A DNA stretch of 64,000 nucleotides from the NCBI RefSeq assembly GCF_004153195.1, contig NZ_SEMC01000002.1:1-64000 (forward strand). The letters are read 5' to 3'. The notes under the pieces were generated by a model that ran no database searches, had not been told where the DNA came from, and saw nothing but the letters and a program-made list of their open reading frames with translations. The position numbers and the translations under genes are program-made. This document shows positions 47,286-55,372 of this stretch, piece after piece (the stretch's first letter is position 1; the number at the start of each line of letters is the position of its first letter). Source of the DNA: Sporolactobacillus sp. THM19-2 (GTDB taxonomy: Bacteria > Bacillota > Bacilli > Bacillales > Sporolactobacillaceae).

Positions 47286-47355
47286 ATGCTCCTCCAAAAA
47301 AGGTCGACTTAATGGTTTGAACTGATCCCATTATCATTATGTTCCGTGACCCTTT

Positions 47356-48048
47356 TCAATATGCACCCCTGCCGGTAAACAGCACAATAAAGGTTTTGAG
47401 TATAATTTTTATATCGAGTCGTAAATTTCTTTCTTTAATATACTTAAGATCCAATTCAACCATCTCGTGAAAACCCACACTGCTTCTGCCATTAACCTGC
47501 CACATGCCCGTACAGCCCGGTGTCACCAGGAGCCGCTGCAGGTCGCGCCTCGTGTACTGTTTCACTTCTCTGGGAAGCGGCGGCCTGGGACCGACAAGGC
47601 TCATGTCGCCCTTTAAAACGTTGATCAGCTGAGGCAGTTCGTCAAGGCTTGTCTTACGAATAAAATGCCCGATTTTTGTTACTCTCGGGTCATCTTTCAT
47701 TTTGAACATGCAGCCTTCTGTCTCATTCCGACTGAGGATTTTATCCAGCATTTGTTCAGCGTTGGAGACCATTGATCGAAATTTATAAATCTTGAATTTT
47801 TTCCCGTTTCTCCCGACACGCAGTTGCTTAAAAAACACGTGACCCGCGGGATCTTCAATCTTAATGGCTAAAGCCAGGATAAGAAAAAGCGGCGAGAACA
47901 GGATGAGTCCTGTCAAAGCGCCAAAAAAGTCCATACATCTTTTAGCAAACAGGTACAGGGAAGAATCATGTACCAAAGATTTGCCGGTTCCCAAATATTC
48001 TGCTTGTTCCACAAAACGGCCCTCAAACTCTGTTCTCGAAATTGCCAT
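47356..48048 (-). CDS. Undecaprenyl-phosphate sugar phosphotransferase of locus 2
   Basis: The protein of about 230 residues has the N-terminal hairpin (FGALTGLILFSPLFLILALA). The catalytic domain has FFKQLRVGRNGKKFKIYKFR, RKTSLDELPQLINVLKGDMS, LVGPRPPLPREVKQYT and PGCTGMWQVNGRSSVGF. It is closely similar to the transferase at 21836 over the whole catalytic domain, so both probably handle the same or similar sugars (often glucose- or galactose-1-phosphate). Preferred start is the ATG at 48048 after GGAGGG. It lies 32 bases after galU. Confidence 0.92.
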   Translation of the reverse strand: MAISRTEFEGRFVEQAEYLGTGKSLVHDSSLYLFAKRCMDFFGALTGLILFSPLFLILALAIKIEDPAGHVFFKQLRVGRNGKKFKIYKFRSMVSNAEQMLDKILSRNETEGCMFKMKDDPRVTKIGHFIRKTSLDELPQLINVLKGDMSLVGPRPPLPREVKQYTRRDLQRLLVTPGCTGMWQVNGRSSVGFHEMVELDLKYIKERNLRLDIKIILKTFIVLFTGRGAY

Positions 48049-48080
48049 TTTCTTACCCTCCTTTCCTCCGATCATTCAAA

Positions 48081-48962
48081 TCATTCAAGCGGTAATTTAT
48101 TTTCGTGCAGAATCCGTTCAATCCCTTTCAGAACGCCTTTCTGCAGATCCTTATTCTGCAGAGCCATTTCAATGTTGGTCAGGACAAAGCCAAGGGTTTC
48201 GCCGACATCGAACCGTTTGCCCTCAAACTGATAAGCAAAAACGCCCTGAAGTTCGTTCAGTTTCTGGATGGCATCGGTCAGCTGGATCTCGCCACCGGCA
48301 CCGATTTCCTTCTTATCCAGGAAGCCAAAGATTTCCGGGGTCAGGACATACCGGCCAATAATCGCCAGGTTCGAAGGCGGGTTGGATTCCGGTTTTTCAA
48401 CAAATTTGCTGACGTTATAGAGTCGACCGTCATTTGCTTTCGGGTCAATGATGCCATAACGTTTCGTTTCTTTCATCGGCACTTCCTTGACACCAAGCAC
48501 GGAGCAGCCGGTTTTGTCGTATTGATCAATCAGCTGTTTGATGCACGGCTCTTTCGCCTGAACGATATCGTCGCCCAGCAGGACGGCAAAAGGCTCGTCG
48601 CCAATGAACTTGCGGGCGCACCAAACCGCGTGACCCAAACCTTTTGGCGACTTTTGTCTGATATAGTGGATATCGATCTTGGATGGCTCACGTACTTTTT
48701 CGAGCAAATCAAATTTCTTTTTATGAATCAAATTCTGTTCCAGTTCGTATGCAATATCAAAGTGGTCTTCAATAGCACGTTTCCCTTTTCCGGTTACGAT
48801 AATAATATCTTCAATCCCGGCATCGACTGCTTCTTCGACGATATATTGAATCGTTGGTTTGTTCACAATCGGAAGCATTTCTTTAGGAAGCGCCTTGGTT
48901 GCCGGCAGGAATCGCGTTCCGAGTCCGGCAGCAGGAATTACAGCTTTTCTGACCTTTTTCAT
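48081..48962 (-). CDS. galU: UTP-glucose-1-phosphate uridylyltransferase
   Basis: The protein of about 293 residues begins [20 protein letters not shown], then [20 protein letters not shown]. It has [32 protein letters not shown] and [10 protein letters not shown], all typical of GalU/GtaB. It makes UDP-glucose, the precursor for Ugd, for UDP-galactose and then Glf, and for teichoic-acid glycosylation. The frame runs upstream to 49040, but GGGGGG before the ATG at 48962 sets the start. It opens locus 2. Confidence 0.94.
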   Translation of the reverse strand: MKKVRKAVIPAAGLGTRFLPATKALPKEMLPIVNKPTIQYIVEEAVDAGIEDIIIVTGKGKRAIEDHFDIAYELEQNLIHKKKFDLLEKVREPSKIDIHYIRQKSPKGLGHAVWCARKFIGDEPFAVLLGDDIVQAKEPCIKQLIDQYDKTGCSVLGVKEVPMKETKRYGIIDPKANDGRLYNVSKFVEKPESNPPSNLAIIGRYVLTPEIFGFLDKKEIGAGGEIQLTDAIQKLNELQGVFAYQFEGKRFDVGETLGFVLTNIEMALQNKDLQKGVLKGIERILHENKLPLE

Positions 48963-49491
48963 CAAATAACCCCCCGAGTCATTTCGGAAAATAATGTAAC
49001 TCATGATACCCGCAGCACGTGTCTGCGTGCCGTTTATCAACGTCCTATGTGCTCAGCATCACATAATGAGCTATTATACATGATTGTCCGATCCAGGAAA
49101 AGTATAAACCAGGAATCGACAATATCCGGCGCGTCAAACTATTTGCATTATAGCATAGAATCGTATTCTGAGAAGAGGAAGATATGGGAAGAAAGTCACA
49201 GAACGCTGATGTAAAGGCATTCCTGTCTCCGTGTATCCTTGCCTTTACAGTTCGATTACATTTTTGTTTCAATGGTCAGATGGATTGTTCAATCAAAATG
49301 AATCACTCTATGGATCTCTCTCGCCTGTTTTTCACAGATAAACCGAAATAAAAGAAATTTTTTTCCCACGTTTTCGGCCGGTTTTCAGTGCGGATGGTCC
49401 GGGATTTACGGGTATTTGACATTTTTGTTTTCTGCCGTTACATTATAGGAAATCAGCGATTCTCGGATCTTTTTATGAAGGAAGTTTTTAC
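48963..49491. promoter_or_regulatory. Divergent promoter region between galU and ktrA
   Basis: On the minus strand TATGCTATAATGC gives a perfect TATAAT at 49147-49152 with a TGN extension, a likely galU/locus 2 promoter with a leader of about 185 bases. On the plus strand the ktrA promoter is listed separately. I looked for a ydaO-type c-di-AMP riboswitch before ktrA and saw none of its conserved blocks. Nothing else is recognised. Confidence 0.5.
49416..49444 (+). promoter_or_regulatory. SigA-type promoter for ktrA
   Basis: TTGACA at 49416-49421, a 17-base spacer, then TACATT at 49439-49444. The -35 box is perfect and the spacing ideal. Transcription would begin about 40 bases before the ktrA ATG at 49492. 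Confidence 0.65.
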
Positions 49492-50148
49492 ATGAATAAA
49501 CAGTTCGCGGTGATTGGACTCGGCCAGCTCGGGGCAAGCATTTGCACAGAGCTGAGCAATATGGGCTGCGAGGTTCTTGCTGTCGATACTGATCTGGATA
49601 AGGTCAATGATTTTTCAAATATTGTGACGCAGGCGGTGCAAGCGGATTCAACAGATGAGAAGGTCCTGCAGGCACTCGGGATCCGCAATTTCGATCACGT
49701 GATTGTGGCGATCGGCAGAAATATTCAGGCGAGCATTCTGACGACGCTGCTCCTGAAAGAGGCAGGCGTGAAGGAGATCTGGGCCAAAGCGCAAAATGAT
49801 TATCACGAGAAGATTCTGAAGAAGCTCGGGGCAGACAAGATTATCCGGCCGGAAGTCGAGATCGGATTCCGTATTGCGCATCTGGCAACGGCGAACAAGA
49901 TTCTCGATTATATCGAGCTGTCAAAGGATTACAGCATTATTGAAATTGAAGTGACGGACCAGCTGATTGGGAAGTCGATTATGGAGATTGACGTGCGGGC
50001 CAACTACGGCTGCAACGTGATTGCCATCCGGCGCAACCAGCAGGTGATCGTGCGGAATATCGGCGAACTGAAGCTTGATCGCGGCGATGTGCTGCTGATC
50101 ATCGGAAAAAGTGAAGATCTGGAGCGGTTCGAACAGGAAGGCCTCTGA
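49492..50148 (+). CDS. ktrA: KtrA/KtrC-type potassium channel regulatory subunit
   Basis: The 218-residue cytoplasmic protein has an RCK-N domain (KQFAVIGLGQLGASICTELS, AVDTDLDKVNDFSNIVTQAV, ADSTDEKVLQALGIRNFDHV). An RCK-C domain follows from about residue 138 (IEIEVTDQLIGKSIMEIDVR to ILLIIGKSEDLERFE-like end). The N-domain binds ADP/ATP and the C-domain is the c-di-AMP site in relatives. It forms an octameric ring gating KtrB. GGAAG lies before the ATG. The paired ktrB gene starts 40 bases downstream, after a hairpin. Confidence 0.9.
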   Translation: MNKQFAVIGLGQLGASICTELSNMGCEVLAVDTDLDKVNDFSNIVTQAVQADSTDEKVLQALGIRNFDHVIVAIGRNIQASILTTLLLKEAGVKEIWAKAQNDYHEKILKKLGADKIIRPEVEIGFRIAHLATANKILDYIELSKDYSIIEIEVTDQLIGKSIMEIDVRANYGCNVIAIRRNQQVIVRNIGELKLDRGDVLLIIGKSEDLERFEQEGL

Positions 50149-50161
50149 GTGCAGAGGCCTT
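50138..50161 (+). terminator. Hairpin between ktrA and ktrB
   Basis: AAGGCCTCTG and CAGAGGCCTT form a perfect 10-base stem with the loop AGTG, followed by TTGTATT. The hairpin overlaps the ktrA stop codon. The T-tract is weak, so it may only partly terminate and thus reduce ktrB relative to ktrA. Confidence 0.5.
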
Positions 50162-50188
50162 TGTATTAAGTAAGGGACTGATACATTC

Positions 50189-51541
50189 ATGTTGTTGTGG
50201 ATAAGGAAAATACTCGCCCGGCTGGACCTGAAGCCAGTGACGTTTAATCCGCCGTTGCTCCTGTCCGGGCTGCTGGCTGCTCTGATCCTGATCGGGATGG
50301 TACTGCTGAAGCTGCCTGTGTCGACTGTCCGGCCGATTTCATGGCTGGATGCACTCTTTTTGTCTACTTCCGCTTCGACAGTGACGGGTCTTACGCTATT
50401 TGACGTCCCTGCGACATTCAGCCTGTTTGGTCAGATTGTTCTGATGGTACTAATTCAGGTTGGCGGCATCGGCGTGATGTCGTTTGCGGTCTTCTTTTTT
50501 GTCCTGATGGGTAAGAAAATATCCATCCGCCAGCGGCAGCTGATGCAGGAGGCGCTCGGTTCACCGTCCATCGGCGGTGTAATCCGGCTGGTCAGCTGGC
50601 TGTTCACGTTTTCTTTTGTGATTGAACTGGTTGGTGCTTTTTTCCTGGCCTTCCGTTTTATACCGGATTACGGCTGGGGACGCGGAATTTATTACAGCAT
50701 TTTCCATTCGATCAGCGGATTTAACCAGGCGGGGTTCTCCCTTTTCCCCGGAAGTATGGCGCAGTACGTCGGTGACCCGATTGTCAATCTCACCCTGACG
50801 ATGCTGATTACGCTGGGCGGTATCGGCTTTACGGTGCTGGCCGATCTCTTGTCGACGCGCCGTTTTCGTAAACTGCAGCTGCATTCACAGGTGATGCTCG
50901 TCGGTACGGTGATCATTAATGTTGGCGCCGTTCTCGCAATCTTCCTGATTGAAGCGGGCAATCCCCGGACTCTTGGCGCTTTGAGCGGATGGGATAAGGC
51001 ATGGGCGGCTTTCTTTCAGGGTATCGCGCCACGGACGGCCGGATTCAGTACGTTTGATCCGGCCGGACTGAGCCAGGCGGCGCTCCTGCTGACGATGCTG
51101 ATGATGTTTATCGGCGCCGGCAGCACATCAACGAGCGGTGGTATCAAGCTGACGACGTTCATGATTGTGGTGGCAGAAGTCGCTACGTTCCTGCGCGGGC
51201 GGCGTGAAGTGGTGTTAAACAAACGTACAATTAAACATCAGGTGATTGTCCGTGCGGTGTCGATTATCTCGATTTCCGTCGCTGTGGTGTTCCTGGCTCT
51301 GTTCTTACTGTGCCTGTCGGAGGATCTGCCATTTATGATGATTCTGTTTGAGGTGATCTCGGCATTCGGTACCGCCGGACTGTCCATCGGAGCGACTTCT
51401 GAGCTGTCCGTGTTCGGGCAAATTGTGATCATGTGCGTGATGTTCTTCGGCAAGGTTGGCCCACTGACCCTCGCCTTTTCCGTCACCCGCCGCTCAAAAG
51501 TGGATATCCGCTATCCGGATGGAGAGATCTATACCGGGTGA
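50189..51541 (+). CDS. ktrB: KtrB/KtrD-type potassium channel subunit
   Basis: The 450-residue membrane protein has the fourfold M1-P-M2 layout of the Trk/Ktr/HKT family. Pore-loop segments are STSASTVTGLTLFDV, FHSISGFNQAGFSLF, GIAPRTAGFSTFD (followed by MFIGAGSTSTSGGIKLTTFM) and EVISAFGTAGLSIGATS, each with the selectivity-filter Gly. It takes up potassium together with KtrA, driven by the membrane potential or sodium. Length matches the family. The 21-bp repeat array begins about 35 bases after its stop codon, and no classical terminator is seen before it. Confidence 0.92.
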   Translation: MLLWIRKILARLDLKPVTFNPPLLLSGLLAALILIGMVLLKLPVSTVRPISWLDALFLSTSASTVTGLTLFDVPATFSLFGQIVLMVLIQVGGIGVMSFAVFFFVLMGKKISIRQRQLMQEALGSPSIGGVIRLVSWLFTFSFVIELVGAFFLAFRFIPDYGWGRGIYYSIFHSISGFNQAGFSLFPGSMAQYVGDPIVNLTLTMLITLGGIGFTVLADLLSTRRFRKLQLHSQVMLVGTVIINVGAVLAIFLIEAGNPRTLGALSGWDKAWAAFFQGIAPRTAGFSTFDPAGLSQAALLLTMLMMFIGAGSTSTSGGIKLTTFMIVVAEVATFLRGRREVVLNKRTIKHQVIVRAVSIISISVAVVFLALFLLCLSEDLPFMMILFEVISAFGTAGLSIGATSELSVFGQIVIMCVMFFGKVGPLTLAFSVTRRSKVDIRYPDGEIYTG

Positions 51542-51574
51542 CAGGAGGAGGCGCTGTCTTCGAGGGTTGCCGAA

Positions 51575-52385
51575 ATTCGGATCGACTTCTTGAGATTTTG
51601 GACCGACTTTTATTGGGGTTGGACCGACTTTTCATGGATTTGGACCGACTTTTTCGGGATTCGGATCGACTTTTTTCGGATTCGATCCGACTTTTTTCTG
51701 CTTTTGGACCAACTTTCTGAGATTTTGGACCGACTTTTCATGGATTCGGATCAACTATCCTGAGATTTTGGGATCAACTCTTCATGGATTCGGACCAACT
51801 TTTTTTGGGGGTTGGACTGACTTTCTGAGATTTCGGACCAACTTTTTCGGAATTCGGACCAACTTTTTTGGGATTCGGTCCGACTTTTTTCTGCTTCCGG
51901 ACCAGCTTTTTCAGAATTCGGATCAACTTTTTCGGGATTCGGACCGACTTCTTGCGGATTCGGTCCGACTTTCTGAGATTTCGGACCAACTTTTCATGGA
52001 TTCGGATCAACTTTTTTTAGGGGGTTGGACTGACTTTCTGAGATTTCGGACCAACTTTTTCGGGATTCGGATCGACTTTTTTCGGATTTGGACCAACTTT
52101 TTTTGCTTCCGGATCGACTTTCTGAGATTTTGGATCAACTTTTCATGGACTCGGTCCGACTTTTTCGGGACTCGGTCCGACTTTTTGAGATTTCGGACCA
52201 ACTTTTCATGGATTCGGACCAACTTTTCATGGATTCGGACCAACTTTTCATGGATTCGGACCAACTTTTTCTGGTTCCGGACCGACTTTCCTGAAATTTG
52301 GACTGACTTTCTGAGATATTCGGATCAACTTTCCGCGGATTCGGACCAACTTTTCTGAAATTTGGACTGACTTTCTGAGATTTCT
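51575..52385. repeat. Tandem array of about 38 degenerate units of about 21 bp
   Basis: I count about 38 successive units of 20-23 bases, each close to ATTCGGACCAACTTTTTCGG. The GGACCAACTTTT or GGATCGACTTTT core is the most constant part, and the ATTCGG/TGAGATTT and TTTCATGG parts vary. A higher-order block recurs: units around 51794-51860 and 52000-52065 share a GGTTGGACTGACTTTCTGAG unit in the same context. A triplet of identical units ends near 52260. The period of 21 keeps several frames open on both strands, for example a 196-codon plus-strand frame, but these are low-complexity by-products. No start signal supports translation. The array directly follows ktrB. Confidence 0.9.
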
Positions 52386-52454
52386 GGGGGAATGTCATTT
52401 GTTTTGTGTAAATGATTAATTTTCTTGGTTAGGTTCACACTGATAAAGCTCTTA

Positions 52455-52505
52455 CCTGACAGGGGGATAGAGCGCTGCTGGAGAGTAACTCGAGCACCTG
52501 TCAGG
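52455..52505. repeat. Inverted repeat in IS-flanking DNA
   Basis: CCTGACAGG (52455-52463) and CCTGTCAGG (52497-52505) form a 9-base perfect stem around a GC-rich loop that contains further short complementary parts. No T-tract follows. It lies between the repeat array and the IS3 remnant. It could be a structured RNA or a DNA hairpin; I recognise no riboswitch or T-box signature. Confidence 0.4.
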
Positions 52506-52559
52506 GTTCAGCTAAAAAGGGGGAGAGGATCACTCTCTTCTTTTATTTTGCCCTTTTTT

Positions 52560-53215
52560 AGGAGAACTTAAAGCGTTAAACTCAAACGTCATAAATCTTT
52601 GTCTGGGAGACTGGACGTGAAGCGGTCCCCAAACATGATCCCGAGTTGCGCCCTGTTTCGCATAAGTGTTAAACTCACGCACGCCAGGCATCCAGAATTT
52701 CATCAGAATAGAGAGCCATAATTGATTCAAGATAGAGCCGTTCTTTGATGGTTTGGTGACCCCATCGGAATTCAGATACATCAGCGAGCAGCTTTTGGTA
52801 AGGACGATCGGTCATAAACCAGCGTTTCAGGTGATTCTTAGCGACCTTACCAACGGTCCCCTTAATAAGAACTGTGCTTACGGATCCGTTTGGTGTACGC
52901 CATCGACTGAAGGCCTTCTGCTCTCTTGATGCGTTGAACCTTTTTGTGATTCACTGTGAGATGACGGCTGTTCAGGGGCAGAATCACACGTCGATAGCCA
53001 TAATCCGGGTTATCCAGCTTTATATTCATAATTTCGGCAGTGATTCGGTCCTCATCTTCATTCTGTTGTTTGCGATGGCGCTGATAGTCATACACACTCC
53101 TGGGCAGCTTTACCACCTGCAGAATATGGGTCAGAGAGTAGTTCTGCCTTTGCTCCGTAACGATTTGCGTTTGTTCCGCTCGCGTTGTACTCTCTGGCGA
53201 ACTAAGGCATCTCAT
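52560..53215 (-). pseudogene. IS3-family OrfB (integrase part), frameshifted and internally deleted
   Basis: The first 117 codons (52862-53215) have RQNYSLTHILQVVKLPRSVY and DNPDYGYRRV, the HTH_21 region of IS3 OrfB. At HSSY an extra T shifts the frame. The sequence then goes on as GTVGKVAKNHLKRWFMTDRP, LLADVSEFRW (first catalytic Asp) and LYLESIMALYSDEIL. The middle and end of the DDE domain (second Asp, Glu) are missing. OrfB would have been made by a -1 slip from orfA at an A-run. Confidence 0.75.
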
Positions 53216-53712
53216 TTTTTTAAGTATTCATTCTCAATCCGAAGAAGCTCATTTTCCAATTCAAGATTCTTAAACCGCTGCGCGTCAGACTGAAGCGGAT
53301 TTTTGGCCTTGTCGTTCCTGCTGGCTGTACTGTCCAGGTTCTTATGTTTCCCCATTGGTGGACGTCCTCGCTTGTTTTTTAGTCCGTCCACACCCATTGT
53401 CTCAAACCGTCGATCCCATTGATAGATCGTAGACGGTGAAGAGATATTGAAATGAAGAGCTGTACTTTCGAGTGATGATGAATGGTTCTCCTTCATCCAA
53501 TTTAATACTTTCAATTTAAAATTGCAGGTATATTCCGGCCGTTGATCACAACTTTTAATTCCAGCCAGACCGTTTGTCTGATAGCGATGTACCCAGCTTA
53601 AAAAGTTTTTATCAGATGGAATATGATACTTATGACACAATGAGGTACATCCCATCCTTTCGAAATACTCACCAATCACTTTCACCTTAAAATCAATGGA
53701 ATACTTGGTCAT
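53212..53712 (-). CDS. IS3-family OrfA (helix-turn-helix protein)
   Basis: The 166-residue protein has two helix-turn-helix segments (FKVKVIGEYFERMGCTSLCH with WVHRYQTNG; and LKVLNWMKENHSSSLESTAL with IYQWDRRFETMG). A Lys/Arg-rich linker (NKRGRPPMGKHKN) and a leucine-zipper-like end (LELENELLRIENEYLKK) follow. This is a full-length OrfA of the IS150-like branch. The last codons contain a run of seven A's (53213-53219 on the minus strand), the usual -1 frameshift site to orfB. OrfB is broken, so OrfA alone cannot transpose the element, but it could still bind IS ends. Confidence 0.8.
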   Translation of the reverse strand: MTKYSIDFKVKVIGEYFERMGCTSLCHKYHIPSDKNFLSWVHRYQTNGLAGIKSCDQRPEYTCNFKLKVLNWMKENHSSSLESTALHFNISSPSTIYQWDRRFETMGVDGLKNKRGRPPMGKHKNLDSTASRNDKAKNPLQSDAQRFKNLELENELLRIENEYLKK

Positions 53713-53812
53713 TGTAAAACCCCCTGAAGTTGAATTTTGTTGTCCAACTTCAAGGGGTCAGTTCATGACAAAGGATCTTTTGCCTTCATTTTTTTATTGG
53801 TACAGGAATGTT

Positions 53813-55315
53813 TCATTCAGATACATTTTTAAGATTCCAATGGTTCCCCGAATAGATAACTGTTCCACTTTCATTGACGACTGATGTCTCCACCTGTTCA
53901 CCGTCCGGAAAAAATCGGCCTGACAGTACGGATGAGCCGTCATCAACAAACAGCTCAAATGAGGACTGATCGATAAAAATATGCAGCCTCACTTTTCCCG
54001 ATGAAAAATGAGCATATCTTTTTGTTCCGAATTTTTCACCGAAAAGTACGCCACTGTTCCTGCGGTCAACTTCTATTAAGCCGTTTTCAAAATTCAAGCG
54101 AATCCTAAGTTTCTTGTTTTGCTTCCTGTCTTCTCTTAGATTGAGCGTTGTCATCCCGGTTCCTGTCAGAGTTAAATCCAGTTCGAACGCTGGCTCGCCG
54201 GGAACAGGAAGGATAGATAGGGCGCCAGGTTCTTCCATTTGCCCACTGACAGGCCTTCGAAAACCGCGCAGATCCTTCAATTCATCAACTGGCTGCTGCA
54301 GAAGTTTCCCGCCTGATAGCTTCAGTTCGCGGGGAAGCGTAAGGCAGCCGGACCATCCATATTTTTCTGTCGGGTAGTTCACTTCCGGTACACCCATCCA
54401 GCCGACCAGAACAGTCCGATCGGCGTTTGACACGACCTGGGGGGCATAGAAATCAAATCCTTTATCGACCAGATGGATCTCCGGGTTCACCGGGTTGAAG
54501 CGCATAGTCTTCAAATCAAGATGCTGACCGACTACGTATGCACTCGGGTAGACATTTTGATAATGACACAGTGATTTGTCCAAGCCTTGAGGACAGAACA
54601 GAAATACAGGTTTTTCGTTCAGCCAGAACAGGTTGGGACATTCCCACATGTAGCCGATCTTTTTATCAAATGGATTGAGACGGCCGACGCAGTGCCATTC
54701 CCCGGCATCCGGTGAACGGTATATCAGTGACGTCCCTTCTTCATCGTTCGTCTGGGCGCCGATAACAAGATAATAACTGCCATCGGCCGCTTTCCACATT
54801 TTCGGGTCGCGGAAATGCGCGGTATAGCCCCGGGGCTGACGGAAAATTACTGGTTTGCTAAACTTGTCAACTGGCTCTCCGTCCCTGTAATCTGCCCTGA
54901 TCTGATAGGCATGACGGTTATTTTCGTTGTCGCGCACATTGCCTGTGTACAGGATCGTCAGCTTATCTCCTATAGTAAGCGCACTCCCTGAGTAGGCCCC
55001 ATGACTGTCGTATGGGCAATCCGGTCTTATACTAATACCCATATCTTTCCAATTAATCAGATCCTGCGACACCAGATGGCGCCAATAGGCTAGACCAATC
55101 GTGGGACTGAGCGGTGACCATTGATGGAAGAGATGCCACTGATTGTGAAAAAAACTGAAGCCATTGGGATCACCCAATCTCCCGATCGGCGGTTGAATGT
55201 GGTAAGTTTGCCGCCATGGTGCATGAGCAATCGTTCTAATTTTTGTCTTCCACACCTCTATATCTGCATCTTCAAGTTTCCTGTAGCGTTCTTCCACTTC
55301 ATTTTTTCTGGACAT
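53813..55315 (-). CDS. scrB: Sucrose-6-phosphate hydrolase (GH32)
   Basis: The protein of about 500 residues has YHIQPPIGRLGDPNGFSFFH with the nucleophile Asp, FHQWSPLSPTIGLAYWRH, the FRDPKMW motif with the transition-state Asp, and WECPNLFWL with the acid/base Glu. A C-terminal beta-sandwich includes LRIRLNFENGLIEVDRRNSG and LHIFIDQSSFELFVDDG. These place it in GH32 as SacA/ScrB. It cleaves sucrose-6-phosphate imported by the PTS encoded upstream. An ATG at 55315 after GGAG is preferred to the TTG at 55330. It is the last gene of the operon. Confidence 0.93.
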   Translation of the reverse strand: MSRKNEVEERYRKLEDADIEVWKTKIRTIAHAPWRQTYHIQPPIGRLGDPNGFSFFHNQWHLFHQWSPLSPTIGLAYWRHLVSQDLINWKDMGISIRPDCPYDSHGAYSGSALTIGDKLTILYTGNVRDNENNRHAYQIRADYRDGEPVDKFSKPVIFRQPRGYTAHFRDPKMWKAADGSYYLVIGAQTNDEEGTSLIYRSPDAGEWHCVGRLNPFDKKIGYMWECPNLFWLNEKPVFLFCPQGLDKSLCHYQNVYPSAYVVGQHLDLKTMRFNPVNPEIHLVDKGFDFYAPQVVSNADRTVLVGWMGVPEVNYPTEKYGWSGCLTLPRELKLSGGKLLQQPVDELKDLRGFRRPVSGQMEEPGALSILPVPGEPAFELDLTLTGTGMTTLNLREDRKQNKKLRIRLNFENGLIEVDRRNSGVLFGEKFGTKRYAHFSSGKVRLHIFIDQSSFELFVDDGSSVLSGRFFPDGEQVETSVVNESGTVIYSGNHWNLKNVSE

Positions 55316-55372
55316 CTTTCTGAACTCCAATCTTGTTTATTTGTTATCAGGTAACAGATTTAGTTATTACAA

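Larger units (their letters stand above)
52530..53760 (-). mobile_element. Decayed IS3-family element
   Basis: The right end carries TGACCCCTTGAAGTTGGAC (read on the minus strand from 53760), an IS3-type terminal repeat starting TGA. It is followed by orfA and a broken orfB. No matching left terminal repeat is found between 52400 and 52560, so that end is deleted or altered. The element lies between the repeat array and scrB. Confidence 0.7.

Noticed and set aside
48105-49214. 369-codon plus-strand frame
   Set aside because: It is the complement of galU, whose protein motifs on the minus strand are unmistakable.
49160-49491. c-di-AMP (ydaO-type) riboswitch before ktrA
   Set aside because: None of the conserved blocks of that class could be found; only a SigA promoter is convincing.
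51575-52385. Open frames of up to 196 codons on both strands inside the repeat array
   Set aside because: They arise because the period is near 21 bases (seven codons). They overlap on both strands, have no ribosome sites and are pure low-complexity.
51575-52385. CRISPR array
   Set aside because: Units are contiguous and degenerate, with no unique spacers and no fixed repeat of 28-37 bases.
52440-52560. T-box or other known riboswitch
   Set aside because: There is no T-box sequence, no specifier context and no aminoacyl-tRNA or amino-acid gene downstream.
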